Source: DATCRE01 sp964235605 (GTDB lineage: Bacteria; Bacteroidota; Bacteroidia; Cytophagales; Cyclobacteriaceae). From it: 38,672 nt of DNA. The notes beneath the pieces were generated by a model. It worked only from the letters and a program-made list of their open reading frames with translations. It was not told the origin of the DNA and made no database searches. Location of the stretch: contig CAXSCR010000044.1 in assembly GCA_964235605.1 (NCBI GenBank), forward strand, positions 1 through 38,672. Reading direction: 5' to 3'. Positions 23,950-32,677 of the stretch are shown here, piece by piece. The translations under genes were made by a program, and so were the position numbers. Each line of letters opens with the position of its first letter. The first letter of the stretch is position 1.

Positions 23950-25395
23950 ATGAGTAAAGACAATCAGGTATTAGAAGCGTTTACCTCTAAAGAATACGAA
24001 CATGGCTGGTCTACTAACCTTGAGACTGATTCTGCCCCGAAAGGACTGAATGAGGACATTGTAAGATTCATATCTGCTAAAAAAAACGAGCCACAGTGGC
24101 TTCTTGACTGGAGACTTGATGCTTTTCGTAAGTGGTCTAGCATGAAAGAGCCTAAATGGCCCAACGTTAGCTACCCAGAAATAAACTATCAGGATATAAT
24201 TTATTATTCTGCGCCAAAGCAATCTGCTGCTCCTAAAAATCTGGAAGATGTAGATCCTGAATTAATAGCGACCTTTAAAAAATTAGGTATTTCGTTAACA
24301 GAACAAAAGAGATTAACGGGTGTTGCCGTGGATGCTGTGATAGATAGTGTTTCTGTTGCTACTACTTTTAAAGAAAAATTAGGAGAGCTTGGTATTATCT
24401 TCTGTTCATTCAGTGAGGCTGTACATAAGCACCCTGAGTTGATTAAAAAATATATGGGCTCGGTGGTGCCAGTAAGTGATAATTACTTTGCCGCACTTAA
24501 CTCAGCTGTGTTCACTGACGGATCATTCGTTTATATTCCAAAAGGCGTTCGTTGCCCTATGGAGCTTTCAACTTATTTTAGAATTAATGCTGCAAACACA
24601 GGTCAGTTTGAAAGAACATTGATTGTAGCTGATGAAGGTTCGTATGTTAGTTATCTGGAAGGTTGTACCGCGCCTATGCGTGATGAAAATCAACTTCATG
24701 CTGCCATAGTAGAAATCTATGCGATGAAAGATGCACAGGTAAAATACTCTACTGTTCAGAACTGGTATCCTGGCGATAAGAATGGTAAAGGTGGTATTTA
24801 CAATTTCGTTACAAAGCGTGGCTTATGCGCAGGCGATCATTCAAAAATATCTTGGACCCAAGTTGAAACCGGTTCAGCCATTACGTGGAAATATCCTTCT
24901 TGTATTTTAAAAGGAGATTATTCTATGGGTGAGTTCTATTCTGTAGCCGTTACAAATAACTATCAACAAGCCGATACAGGAACAAAAATGATCCATATCG
25001 GAAAAAATACAAAGTCACGCATTGTATCAAAAGGTATTTCAGCTGGCCATTCGCAAAATAGCTATCGCGGGCAAGTGCATATTATGAAACGTGCCGACAA
25101 TGCACGTAACTTTTCACAATGTGATTCACTTCTTATGGGCGATCAATGCGGCGCTCATACTTTCCCTTATATAGATGTGGAGAATAGCACGGCTAAAATT
25201 GAGCACGAAGCAACAACTTCTAAAATAGGTGAAGATCAAATCTTTTACTGCCTACAACGTGGTATTGATGAAGAATCAGCAGTAGCATTAATCGTTAACG
25301 GATACGCTAAAGAAGTTTTAAATCAATTACCAATGGAATTTGCTGTTGAAGCGCAAAAACTTTTAGCATTGACGCTAGAAGGAAGTGTAGGATAA
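23950..25395 (+). CDS. sufB: Fe-S cluster assembly scaffold SufB
   Basis: The 481-residue SufB core subunit forms the SufBC2D scaffold on which Fe-S clusters are built in the cytoplasm. Visible family features are GSVVPVSDNYFAALNSAVFTDGSFVYIPKGV, the polar core with RINAANTGQFERTLIVADEGSYVSYLEGCTAP, and the C-terminal SLLMGDQCGAHTFPYI block with the Cys considered important for cluster assembly, followed by KIEHEATTSKIGEDQIFYC. It is the first gene of the suf operon; sufC follows after 35 nt. Confidence 0.97.
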   Translation: MSKDNQVLEAFTSKEYEHGWSTNLETDSAPKGLNEDIVRFISAKKNEPQWLLDWRLDAFRKWSSMKEPKWPNVSYPEINYQDIIYYSAPKQSAAPKNLEDVDPELIATFKKLGISLTEQKRLTGVAVDAVIDSVSVATTFKEKLGELGIIFCSFSEAVHKHPELIKKYMGSVVPVSDNYFAALNSAVFTDGSFVYIPKGVRCPMELSTYFRINAANTGQFERTLIVADEGSYVSYLEGCTAPMRDENQLHAAIVEIYAMKDAQVKYSTVQNWYPGDKNGKGGIYNFVTKRGLCAGDHSKISWTQVETGSAITWKYPSCILKGDYSMGEFYSVAVTNNYQQADTGTKMIHIGKNTKSRIVSKGISAGHSQNSYRGQVHIMKRADNARNFSQCDSLLMGDQCGAHTFPYIDVENSTAKIEHEATTSKIGEDQIFYCLQRGIDEESAVALIVNGYAKEVLNQLPMEFAVEAQKLLALTLEGSVG

Positions 25396-25430
25396 ATATA
25401 TATCCCTGATATTTAAATCGATAATTGAAT

Positions 25431-26183
25431 ATGTTAAAAATAAAGAATTTACAGGCAAAAATTGGTGATAAGCCGATACTAAATGGCATAACCCTGGAAG
25501 TTAAACCGGGTGAAGTTCACGCCATCATGGGCCCAAATGGTTCTGGTAAAAGTACGCTTGCATCTGTTCTTGCTGGAAGAGAGGAATACGAGGTTACTGG
25601 CGGTGAAGTTGAATTCCTAGGTAAAAATTTATTGGATCTTGCTCCTGAAGATCGTGCACGTGAAGGCGTATTTCTCGCATTTCAATATCCTGTTGAAATT
25701 CCCGGTGTGAGTACTATTAATTTTATGAAGACGGCTGTAAACCAAATTCGTAATTACAGAGGTCAAGAATCATTAGATGCTGTTTCTTTTTTATCTGTGA
25801 TGAAAGAGAAAATGAAGTTGGTTGAAATTGATCAGTCATTACTTAATCGCTCACTTAATGAAGGATTTTCTGGTGGCGAAAAGAAACGCAATGAGATCTT
25901 TCAAATGGCCATGCTTGAACCCAAGCTAGCAATTCTAGATGAAACTGATTCCGGGCTTGATATTGATGCTTTGAGAATTGTAGCAAACGGGGTTAATAAA
26001 CTTAGAAGCAAAAACAACGCAACGATCGTAGTGACCCATTATCAACGATTGCTCGATTACATCGTTCCTGACTTTGTACATGTTCTATATAAAGGAAAAA
26101 TTGTAAAATCTGGTAGTAAAGAACTTGCGCTTGAATTAGAAGCGAAAGGCTATGACTGGATAAAGGATGAAGTAATAGCATAA
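25431..26183 (+). CDS. sufC: Fe-S assembly ATPase SufC
   Basis: 250 residues from the ATG at 25431; a TTG two codons earlier is less likely. It is an ABC-type ATPase that powers conformational change of SufBCD. Walker A is GPNGSGKST, the signature is NEGFSGGEKKRNEI (the SufC-typical GGEKKR form), Walker B is LAILDETDSGLD, and the switch His is in VVTHYQRLL. The gene lies between sufB and sufD with short gaps. Confidence 0.97.
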   Translation: MLKIKNLQAKIGDKPILNGITLEVKPGEVHAIMGPNGSGKSTLASVLAGREEYEVTGGEVEFLGKNLLDLAPEDRAREGVFLAFQYPVEIPGVSTINFMKTAVNQIRNYRGQESLDAVSFLSVMKEKMKLVEIDQSLLNRSLNEGFSGGEKKRNEIFQMAMLEPKLAILDETDSGLDIDALRIVANGVNKLRSKNNATIVVTHYQRLLDYIVPDFVHVLYKGKIVKSGSKELALELEAKGYDWIKDEVIA

Positions 26184-26194
26184 ATAAAACGAAC

Positions 26195-27502
26195 ATGAGC
26201 GCAGAGGCTGTTGCTAAAAACATATCGGTAGATTTAACTTCATGGATCGAGCGGAATTTATCTTCTTCATTACAAGAATTAAGAAGAAACGCACTTGAAG
26301 AATTCAAAAAATCAGGATTACCTGCTAATAGATCAGAGGAGTATAAGTACACACCTATTACCAGATCAATCGAAAAAAACTTTAATTTTTCTTTGTCTAA
26401 TCCAATTGCCAAGGCAAATCTTGTGCAATTTAGAATAGAAAATATTGATGCTAATGTTCTTGTATTTGTAAATGGCGTATTTGTTGAAGAGCAGTCTTCA
26501 ATTATATCCCCTGAATCAGAAATTATAATTAGCAGCATGAAAAATGCGCTAACAAAAAGATCTGAGCTTGTAAGGAATCATTTCGCAAAATACGCTGACG
26601 TGAAAACCGATTCGCTTACGGCGTGGAATACAGCTTCATGGAACGATGGTGTATTTATATTTGTACCGCGTAATACCAATGTCGAGAAACCGGTTTTAAT
26701 ATATCATTTTAATGACACCACAGAAGGTCAGGTTATCTCTGTAGTTCGTAACCTCTTCATCATTAGTGAAGGTAGTGAGGTTTCTGTGTTAGAGAAATTT
26801 GATTCAGCAGGTAAATGGAATCACTTTACAAATATTGTAACGGAAGCTATTATTGAAGAAAATGCTGGTTTGAATTTGTATTCAATCCAAAATGATAATG
26901 GAAACCATTATCAATATAATCACAAGCAAATTCAACAAACCAAAAGCAGCCGATTAAGCACTTTCACTTTTACCCTTAACGGTAAATTGATTAGAAATAA
27001 TCTACAACTTGTTTTAGATGGTGAAGGAATAGATTCGCACATGTATGGACTTTATCTTCTACAAGGCGATACATTGGCCGATAACCATACTGTTGTTGAT
27101 CATAAGAAGCCCAACTCGAATAGCAATGAGTTGTACAAAGGCATAATGGATGGAACTTCTAAAGGAGTTTTCAATGGTAAAATCTATGTAAGACCTCATG
27201 CACAAAAAACAAATGCTTTTCAGGCTAACAGAAATATTTTACTTACTAATACAGCGACTGTTAATACCAAACCTCAATTAGAGATCTGGGCAGATGATGT
27301 AAAATGTTCTCACGGTTGCACATCCGGACAGTTAGATGAAGAAGCTTTGTTTTATCTCCAATCGAGAGGTGTTAAAAAACAAACCGCCCGTGCTATGATG
27401 CTTTATGCATTTGTAGGAGAGCTCCTTCAGCAAGTAAAGCACCCTGTGATTAAAGAATATTTGGATCAGATAGTCAGTGAGAGACTTCATAAAAACTTGT
27501 AA
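26195..27502 (+). CDS. sufD: Fe-S cluster assembly protein SufD
   Basis: This 435-residue SufB paralogue is the second scaffold subunit. The N-terminal segment SGLPANRSEEYKYTPI and the C-terminal beta-helix plus block GKIYVRPHAQKTNAFQANRN...WADDVKCSHGCTSGQLDEEALFYLQSRG are diagnostic; the conserved His of SufD corresponds to the SHG position. It starts 11 nt after sufC and stops 2 nt before sufS. Confidence 0.95.
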   Translation: MSAEAVAKNISVDLTSWIERNLSSSLQELRRNALEEFKKSGLPANRSEEYKYTPITRSIEKNFNFSLSNPIAKANLVQFRIENIDANVLVFVNGVFVEEQSSIISPESEIIISSMKNALTKRSELVRNHFAKYADVKTDSLTAWNTASWNDGVFIFVPRNTNVEKPVLIYHFNDTTEGQVISVVRNLFIISEGSEVSVLEKFDSAGKWNHFTNIVTEAIIEENAGLNLYSIQNDNGNHYQYNHKQIQQTKSSRLSTFTFTLNGKLIRNNLQLVLDGEGIDSHMYGLYLLQGDTLADNHTVVDHKKPNSNSNELYKGIMDGTSKGVFNGKIYVRPHAQKTNAFQANRNILLTNTATVNTKPQLEIWADDVKCSHGCTSGQLDEEALFYLQSRGVKKQTARAMMLYAFVGELLQQVKHPVIKEYLDQIVSERLHKNL

Positions 27503-27504
27503 TC

Positions 27505-28749
27505 ATGACAACTCAAACATCTACCTTATCTATGATTGATGTTGATCGCATTCGCCTTCAGTTTCCGATTCTTGATCAACAAGTTAACAACCGTGAACTT
27601 GTTTATTTCGACAATGCAGCTACGTCTCAAAAACCTTTATCCGTAATTAATGCTTTAATTGATTACTATAAAGGCTACAACGCGAATATCCATCGCGGCA
27701 TACATACACTCGCTGAGAAAGCAACCAAGGCCTACGAGGACACACGACATACAGCCAAAGATTTTATAAATGCGAAATCCACTGAGGAGATTATTTTCGT
27801 TCGTGGCGTAACTGAAGGTATTAATTTAGTGGCGGCTACTTATGGCCGCGCCTTTTTAGATGAGGGCGATGAAGTAATTATCTCCGGACTAGAGCACCAT
27901 TCTAACATTGTGCCTTGGCAATTAATCTGTGAGGAGAAAAAGGCAAAACTAGTTGTAGTACCTGTTACTGATGAAGGTGAACTGAATCTTACTATTTATA
28001 AAACGTTATTATCTGCTAAAACAAAAATTGTTGCTGTTAACCATGCGTCTAATAGTTTAGGAACTATTAATCCAATTAAAGAGATTATCCACCTAGCGCA
28101 CCAAGTTGGGGCAGTAGTGCTTATTGATGGTGCACAAGCGGGTTCTCATCTTGTAATTGATGTGCAAGACTTAGATTGCGATTTCTATTGCCTTTCATCA
28201 CATAAAATGTATGGACCAACAGGTACAGGTATACTTTATGGAAAAAAAGAGTTATTAGAAAAAATGCCGCCATACCAAGGTGGTGGCGAAATGATTAAAG
28301 AGGTAACCTTTAGTAAAACTACTTATAACGACTTGCCCTATAAATTCGAAGCAGGTACACCAAACATTGCTGATGTTGTAGCTTTCCGTTATGCAATGGA
28401 ATTTATACTTGAAGTTGGTCGTGAAAACATCGCCGCACATGAGCAGGAACTTCTTCGTTATGCTACTGAAAAGATTGGCGCTCTTCCGTCTGTACGATTA
28501 ATTGGTACTGCTAAAAACAAAGTAGGTGTCGTTTCATTTGTCGTTGAAAATATCCATCCATTTGATATTGGACAAATGCTTGATGCAAGAGGTATTGCTG
28601 TACGTACAGGGCATCATTGCACACAACCGCTTATGACCTGCTTGGGTATAGAAGGAACCGTGCGGGCTTCATTTGCTGTTTATAATACAAAAAGAGAAAT
28701 TGATTTATTGGTTGATGGTTTAACCAGAGTCATCAATTTTATGAGATAA
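27505..28749 (+). CDS. sufS: Cysteine desulfurase SufS
   Basis: This 414-residue PLP enzyme (type II, SufS/CsdA group) takes sulfur from cysteine to form a persulfide. It shows the PLP-binding Lys in CLSSHKMYGPTGTGILYG, the LIDGAQAGSH segment and the catalytic Cys in RTGHHCTQPLM, with the short active-site loop of the SufS type that needs SufE as acceptor. sufE follows 6 nt downstream, which fits. Confidence 0.97.
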   Translation: MTTQTSTLSMIDVDRIRLQFPILDQQVNNRELVYFDNAATSQKPLSVINALIDYYKGYNANIHRGIHTLAEKATKAYEDTRHTAKDFINAKSTEEIIFVRGVTEGINLVAATYGRAFLDEGDEVIISGLEHHSNIVPWQLICEEKKAKLVVVPVTDEGELNLTIYKTLLSAKTKIVAVNHASNSLGTINPIKEIIHLAHQVGAVVLIDGAQAGSHLVIDVQDLDCDFYCLSSHKMYGPTGTGILYGKKELLEKMPPYQGGGEMIKEVTFSKTTYNDLPYKFEAGTPNIADVVAFRYAMEFILEVGRENIAAHEQELLRYATEKIGALPSVRLIGTAKNKVGVVSFVVENIHPFDIGQMLDARGIAVRTGHHCTQPLMTCLGIEGTVRASFAVYNTKREIDLLVDGLTRVINFMR

Positions 28750-28755
28750 ATAAGA

Positions 28756-29190
28756 ATGACAATTAACCAAGTTCAAGACGAAATTATAAGTGATTTTTCG
28801 CTTCTCGATGGCGATATGGAAATGACTGTTTTCTATATCATGGAACTTGGACAAAAACTTCCTGTTATGCCTGAAGAGGAAAAAACAGAAGCGAATATTG
28901 TGAAGGGATGCCAATCCAAGGTTTGGCTAAGTGGTAAAATGGCAGACAATACGCTTCATTTTATTGCTGATAGTAACACAGCAATAACAAAAGGTTTAGT
29001 AAGTCTTTTAACAAGAATATTTAATAATCAAAAACCCGATGACATTCTAAATGCTGATCTGTACTTTATGCATAAGATCGGTATGGATCGTTTTATTGGA
29101 ACTCAACGATCGAATGGTTTTGGGGCGATGATCAAGCAAATGAAATTATATGCATTGGCTTTTAAAACAAAAATGGAATTGAAGTCATGA
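28756..29190 (+). CDS. sufE: Sulfur acceptor SufE
   Basis: This 144-residue protein accepts persulfide sulfur from SufS and passes it to SufB. The acceptor Cys lies in VKGCQSKVWLSGK, the family motif, in a compact alpha/beta fold of usual length. Its stop overlaps the next gene's start as ATGA. Confidence 0.95.
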   Translation: MTINQVQDEIISDFSLLDGDMEMTVFYIMELGQKLPVMPEEEKTEANIVKGCQSKVWLSGKMADNTLHFIADSNTAITKGLVSLLTRIFNNQKPDDILNADLYFMHKIGMDRFIGTQRSNGFGAMIKQMKLYALAFKTKMELKS

Positions 29191-29537
29191 ATGAAGTAGA
29201 GAAACCAGGCCAGAAGGTGTCGGATGCAACAATTCCAGATTTACGTGACAAGGTTATTACGGCAATAAAAATGGTGTACGACCCTGAAATACCCGTAGAT
29301 GTTTATGAATTAGGGCTTATTTATGAGATTAATATTTTTCCTATAAATAACGTTTATGTACAAATGACTCTAACCTCACCCTCCTGCCCGTCTGCAGAAG
29401 CAATTCCATCGGAAGTAGAGAAACAATTGAAGGCCATTGAAGGAATAAATGAGGTAAAAGTTGAAATAACCTTTGATCCACCTTACTCACAAGACATGAT
29501 GAGCGAGGCAGCGAAATTGGAACTTGGATTCTTATAA
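29187..29537 (+). CDS. SufT-like Fe-S assembly protein (MIP18/DUF59 family)
   Basis: This 116-residue protein has DPEIPVDVYELGLIYEI and the Cys-containing motif TLTSPSCPSAEAIPSEVE, typical of the DUF59 (PaaD/SufT) family. Members help mature or deliver Fe-S clusters; a copy inside suf operons is usual in many bacteria. It is coupled to sufE by a 4-nt ATGA overlap. Whether it acts as SufT sensu stricto is an inference from family and context. Confidence 0.88.
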   Translation: MNEVEKPGQKVSDATIPDLRDKVITAIKMVYDPEIPVDVYELGLIYEINIFPINNVYVQMTLTSPSCPSAEAIPSEVEKQLKAIEGINEVKVEITFDPPYSQDMMSEAAKLELGFL

Positions 29538-29570
29538 TTTGTTATATAACTGAATAAAACTGATAAACAT

Positions 29571-29987
29571 ATGTATCCCGAACAACTAGTAGCTCCCATG
29601 CGGTCTGATCTAACTACAGCTGGTTTTACTGAGCTTAAAACTTCTCAAGAAGTTGATAATTATTTGAAAGATCAAAAGGGCACAATATTGTTAGTAGTAA
29701 ACTCTGTATGTGGATGCGCTGCCGGCGCAGCAAGACCTGGCATTAAATGGGCCTTGCAAAATTCCAGTAAAAAACCGAATACATTGGCAACCGTGTTTGC
29801 TGGTGTTGATAAAGAAGCCGTAGCAAAAGCACGTGAATACACGTTACCTTATCCTCCGTCATCTCCCGCAATTGCTCTTTTCAAAGATGGTGAATTAGTA
29901 CACTTCGTTGAACGCCATCATATTGAAGGAAGGAATGCACAAATGATAGGCGCACATTTGGTAGAAGTTTTTGAAGAGTATTGTTAA
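29571..29987 (+). CDS. Bacilliredoxin-like protein (BrxA/BrxB, YphP/YqiW family)
   Basis: This 138-residue thioredoxin-fold protein has the CGC active site in VNSVCGCAAGAARPGIKWAL, the hallmark of the BrxA/BrxB family. These proteins remove bacillithiol from mixed disulfides or act as disulfide isomerases. It is the last gene of the suf operon (33 nt after the SufT-like gene, ahead of a strong terminator). A role in protecting or reducing thiols during cluster assembly is inferred from position. It also hints that the organism makes bacillithiol, as some Bacteroidota do; no bsh gene lies in the window. Confidence 0.88.
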   Translation: MYPEQLVAPMRSDLTTAGFTELKTSQEVDNYLKDQKGTILLVVNSVCGCAAGAARPGIKWALQNSSKKPNTLATVFAGVDKEAVAKAREYTLPYPPSSPAIALFKDGELVHFVERHHIEGRNAQMIGAHLVEVFEEYC

Positions 29988-30012
29988 AAAAAAATATATT
30001 CGTCCAAAATAT

Positions 30013-30045
30013 AAAGCTGTCTAGTCTATAGGCAGCTTTTTTTTT
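30013..30045. terminator. Terminator of the suf operon, shared with the antiporter gene
   Basis: AAAGCTGTCTA-GTCTA-TAGGCAGCTTT forms an 11-bp stem followed by nine T. The A-tract on its other side and the convergent antiporter gene make bidirectional use possible. Confidence 0.88.
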
Positions 30046-31624
30046 ATGCGCGTTCAAGAATCAATCGCGTTTCTTCAAGGTCAAGTTCGTATTCAATTTT
30101 TCTTAACACTTCATCGTTAATAATACTTTGATTTCTTAATTGGATGGCAAGTTTGCGTTCATTGGTTAATAAGTCTTGCTGTATGCGATGAAATTCATTG
30201 ATCTGATCATCATTAAGCTTGGGATTAGATTGGTCTTTTCTGATGCGTTGAATTCTGATCTCGTACTTAGTCTTAATTTGATTCAACACTTCATCACTTA
30301 ATGATAGCGAATAATTTTCCTCTATGTGTTCGATGACAGATGATGCTAGCTTCAGTCTTGCCTTCTGTTCATTTTCATGTTCACTGACATCCTGCTTTAT
30401 GCCCATCCATTTTATTAATGGCCTTAAGGTTAATCCCTGTACAACGAGCGTTGAGAAAATAACGCAGAAGGTTAAAAAAATAATCATGTTTCGGTTAGGG
30501 AAAGGTTTTGATCCTTCCATAACCAACGGCAAAGCCAATGCCGCAGCAAGAGAGACAACACCTCGCATACCAGACCATGCAACAATCGTTACTAGCCTTA
30601 AACTGATGGTTGGCTCGCGTTCTCTAATTTTTTTGCTAAGCCTGGGAATATAGGCACCAGGATAAACCCATATAAGCCGTGCTAAAATGACAGCAACACT
30701 TACACTTGACCCGTAACCAAATAATGTAAGAAGTGAATGTCCCCTTATATTTTCTAGAACCACAGGCAACTGTAATCCAATGAAAATAAATATGATTCCG
30801 TTAAGTATAAAGATGATTGTGCTCCAGGCCCCATAAGCTTGCAATCTGGTTTGTTGTGAAAATATTTCAGAAGAACTTCTTCCCAAAATTAAACCACACG
30901 CCACTACCGACAATACGCCAGAGGTATGTATGGATTCTGCGACTAAATAAGCTACAAATGGCGTGAGAAAAGTAAGTGTTGTATCTGTGGTTGGATTGTC
31001 TGGTGTTATTTTATGAATCCATTTAAATATTTGTGCTAATACATATCCCATGGCAATTCCTCCACCAGCTACAATAAAGAATTGTAAACTTGCATCCCCA
31101 ATACTAAATATGCCTGTTAGAACGGCTGCAACGGCGTACTTGTAAACTATTAATCCTGTTGCATCATTTACTAAACTTTCACCTTCTAAAACAGTAGTAA
31201 CACGTCTCGGAACACTTAAACCTTTGGTAGCTGCCGCAGCGGCCACTGCATCAGGAGGTGATATAATAGCGCCAAGTACAAATGCCTCGGCCCAACCAAA
31301 CCCAGGTATAAAACTGTGAGCTACCCATGCAACGCCGCACGTAGTAAAAACAACGCACCCTGTTGCCAACAAAGTAATAGGTCTTTTTGCAAATTTGAAG
31401 TCAGACCATGAAGTAGTCCAGGCTGATGCATAAAGAATGGGCGGAAGGAATACTAGAAAAACAGTTTCTGGATCCAGAACAATGTGTGGAAGCCCAGGTA
31501 TAAAACCAATACCTATGCCCGCGAGTACAAGCAAAATTGGATACGGTATTTTGATTTTATCAGTAACCTCTGCTAAAGCAGTAACAACAGCCAACAGAAT
31601 AATTACAATTTCAATATAATGCAC
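30044..31624 (-). CDS. Na+/H+ antiporter, CPA1 family
   Basis: This 526-residue inner-membrane protein has about 12 hydrophobic segments in residues 1-415 and a charged helical cytoplasmic tail (about 420-526). The transport-site motif of CPA1 exchangers, with adjacent acidic residues, is in GAIISPPDAVAAAAA; the FLPPILYASAW and EGESLVNDATGLIVYKY motifs are diagnostic. The start codon is GTG (31624). It probably exports Na+ in exchange for protons; ion specificity is not certain. It begins 12 nt after the epimerase gene and is probably cotranscribed with it. Confidence 0.93.
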   Translation of the reverse strand: MHYIEIVIILLAVVTALAEVTDKIKIPYPILLVLAGIGIGFIPGLPHIVLDPETVFLVFLPPILYASAWTTSWSDFKFAKRPITLLATGCVVFTTCGVAWVAHSFIPGFGWAEAFVLGAIISPPDAVAAAAATKGLSVPRRVTTVLEGESLVNDATGLIVYKYAVAAVLTGIFSIGDASLQFFIVAGGGIAMGYVLAQIFKWIHKITPDNPTTDTTLTFLTPFVAYLVAESIHTSGVLSVVACGLILGRSSSEIFSQQTRLQAYGAWSTIIFILNGIIFIFIGLQLPVVLENIRGHSLLTLFGYGSSVSVAVILARLIWVYPGAYIPRLSKKIREREPTISLRLVTIVAWSGMRGVVSLAAALALPLVMEGSKPFPNRNMIIFLTFCVIFSTLVVQGLTLRPLIKWMGIKQDVSEHENEQKARLKLASSVIEHIEENYSLSLSDEVLNQIKTKYEIRIQRIRKDQSNPKLNDDQINEFHRIQQDLLTNERKLAIQLRNQSIINDEVLRKIEYELDLEETRLILERA

Positions 31625-31636
31625 GTCCGGTAAATC

Positions 31637-32557
31637 TTAGAAACTAAATTTAGCAAGAAAATCAGTTAGTTCTTCCTTTAAGGTTCTCTTGCCAGTAATA
31701 CCTAGCAGCTGGTTTACCATTTTATTTTCCATGACAATCAGTTGATGTAACTTAAGGTGCTGGTTTATAAAAATGAATTCGAGGGGTGGAATCAATTCTT
31801 TTAAAATATCAACAACATCAAAAATTTTAATACTTCGCTCCACCAGGTTGTATGTTCCGCTTGCCAATTCGGCAGCTAACAAATTATTTAAGGCACGGGC
31901 TAAAAATTCTACATGAATAAAAGAACGTATTTGTTTACCATTGCCTTGAATAGAAACACGTTTATCAAAGTTGGCTTCGAATACAAATTTATTTATAACA
32001 GCGTCGAAGCGCATGCTCTTACTATAGCCATAGGCATTACCACATCTTAAAATATAGGTATCTACCTTATTAACCAATCGGCGCACGTGCTCCTCACCAC
32101 GGAGTTTTGAAATAGCATAAAGGGTTTTTGGATCAGGTGATGTATGCTCATCTACTGGCCCTTCTGAAGATCCGTAAACACCGGTGCTACTAACATAAAT
32201 AAAGCGTTTGACTGTACTTTCCTCTACTGCATAAACAAGTTCGGCTGTGCCCCAATTGTTAACCTGCTCATAAACATGGGCATCTGCATTAGCAAATGGT
32301 GTAGTTACTTTTGCGGCAAGATGATAAACTACATCAATGTCTTTTAGTACTTTTCTAAGGTTACGTGAGTCTAGAAGTTCGCCTTTTACAAACAATAATT
32401 TAAAATGCTTTTGTAATCTAAGACCTATAAATAAATTATAGTTAAGGCGACTTAGATTGTCGTATACAATTACTTTTTCAACTAGTGGATTAGAAATCAA
32501 TAAACTAATTAACTCGGTACCGATATATCCTGCACCGCCAGTCACTAATACTCTCAT
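31637..32557 (-). CDS. NAD-dependent epimerase/dehydratase (extended SDR)
   Basis: This 306-residue Rossmann protein has the nucleotide motif VLVTGGAGYIG at the N-terminus, the VYHLAAKVTTPFANAD segment, Ser/Thr in YVSSTGVYGS, and the catalytic Tyr147-Lys151 pair (LYAISK). Extended SDRs of this kind act on nucleotide sugars or similar polyols; the substrate cannot be read from the sequence. There are no other polysaccharide genes close by. Its downstream partner on the transcript is the antiporter. Confidence 0.88.
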   Translation of the reverse strand: MRVLVTGGAGYIGTELISLLISNPLVEKVIVYDNLSRLNYNLFIGLRLQKHFKLLFVKGELLDSRNLRKVLKDIDVVYHLAAKVTTPFANADAHVYEQVNNWGTAELVYAVEESTVKRFIYVSSTGVYGSSEGPVDEHTSPDPKTLYAISKLRGEEHVRRLVNKVDTYILRCGNAYGYSKSMRFDAVINKFVFEANFDKRVSIQGNGKQIRSFIHVEFLARALNNLLAAELASGTYNLVERSIKIFDVVDILKELIPPLEFIFINQHLKLHQLIVMENKMVNQLLGITGKRTLKEELTDFLAKFSF

Positions 32558-32578
32558 TTATACAATTTTATTTTGTTT

Positions 32579-32609
32579 CGAAGGTAAGGGATATACGCTC
32601 AAGGTTCAA
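32579..32609 (-). promoter_or_regulatory. Possible promoter of epimerase-antiporter unit
   Basis: The minus strand has TTG (plus 32607-32609), 20 nt, TACCTTCG (plus 32579-32586), one mismatch from TAnnTTTG, 22 nt before the epimerase ATG. Confidence 0.35.
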
Positions 32610-32625
32610 GGTTGAAGGTTTCAAG
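32599..32625. repeat. Degenerate GGTTCAA-type tandem repeat
   Basis: Three near copies of a 7-8 nt unit (CAAGGTT, CAAGGTT, GAAGGTTT) lie end to end in the gap between the epimerase and cysH genes. No coding frame or clear function; such runs probably arise by slippage. Confidence 0.5.
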
Positions 32626-32677
32626 TTATTGGAAAATGTTACTGGTACAATGATCAATTTCGAACTTGGCTTTGAAT

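Noticed and set aside
32599..32625. CRISPR-like repeats
   Set aside because: Units are only 7-8 nt with no spacers; there are no cas genes in the window.
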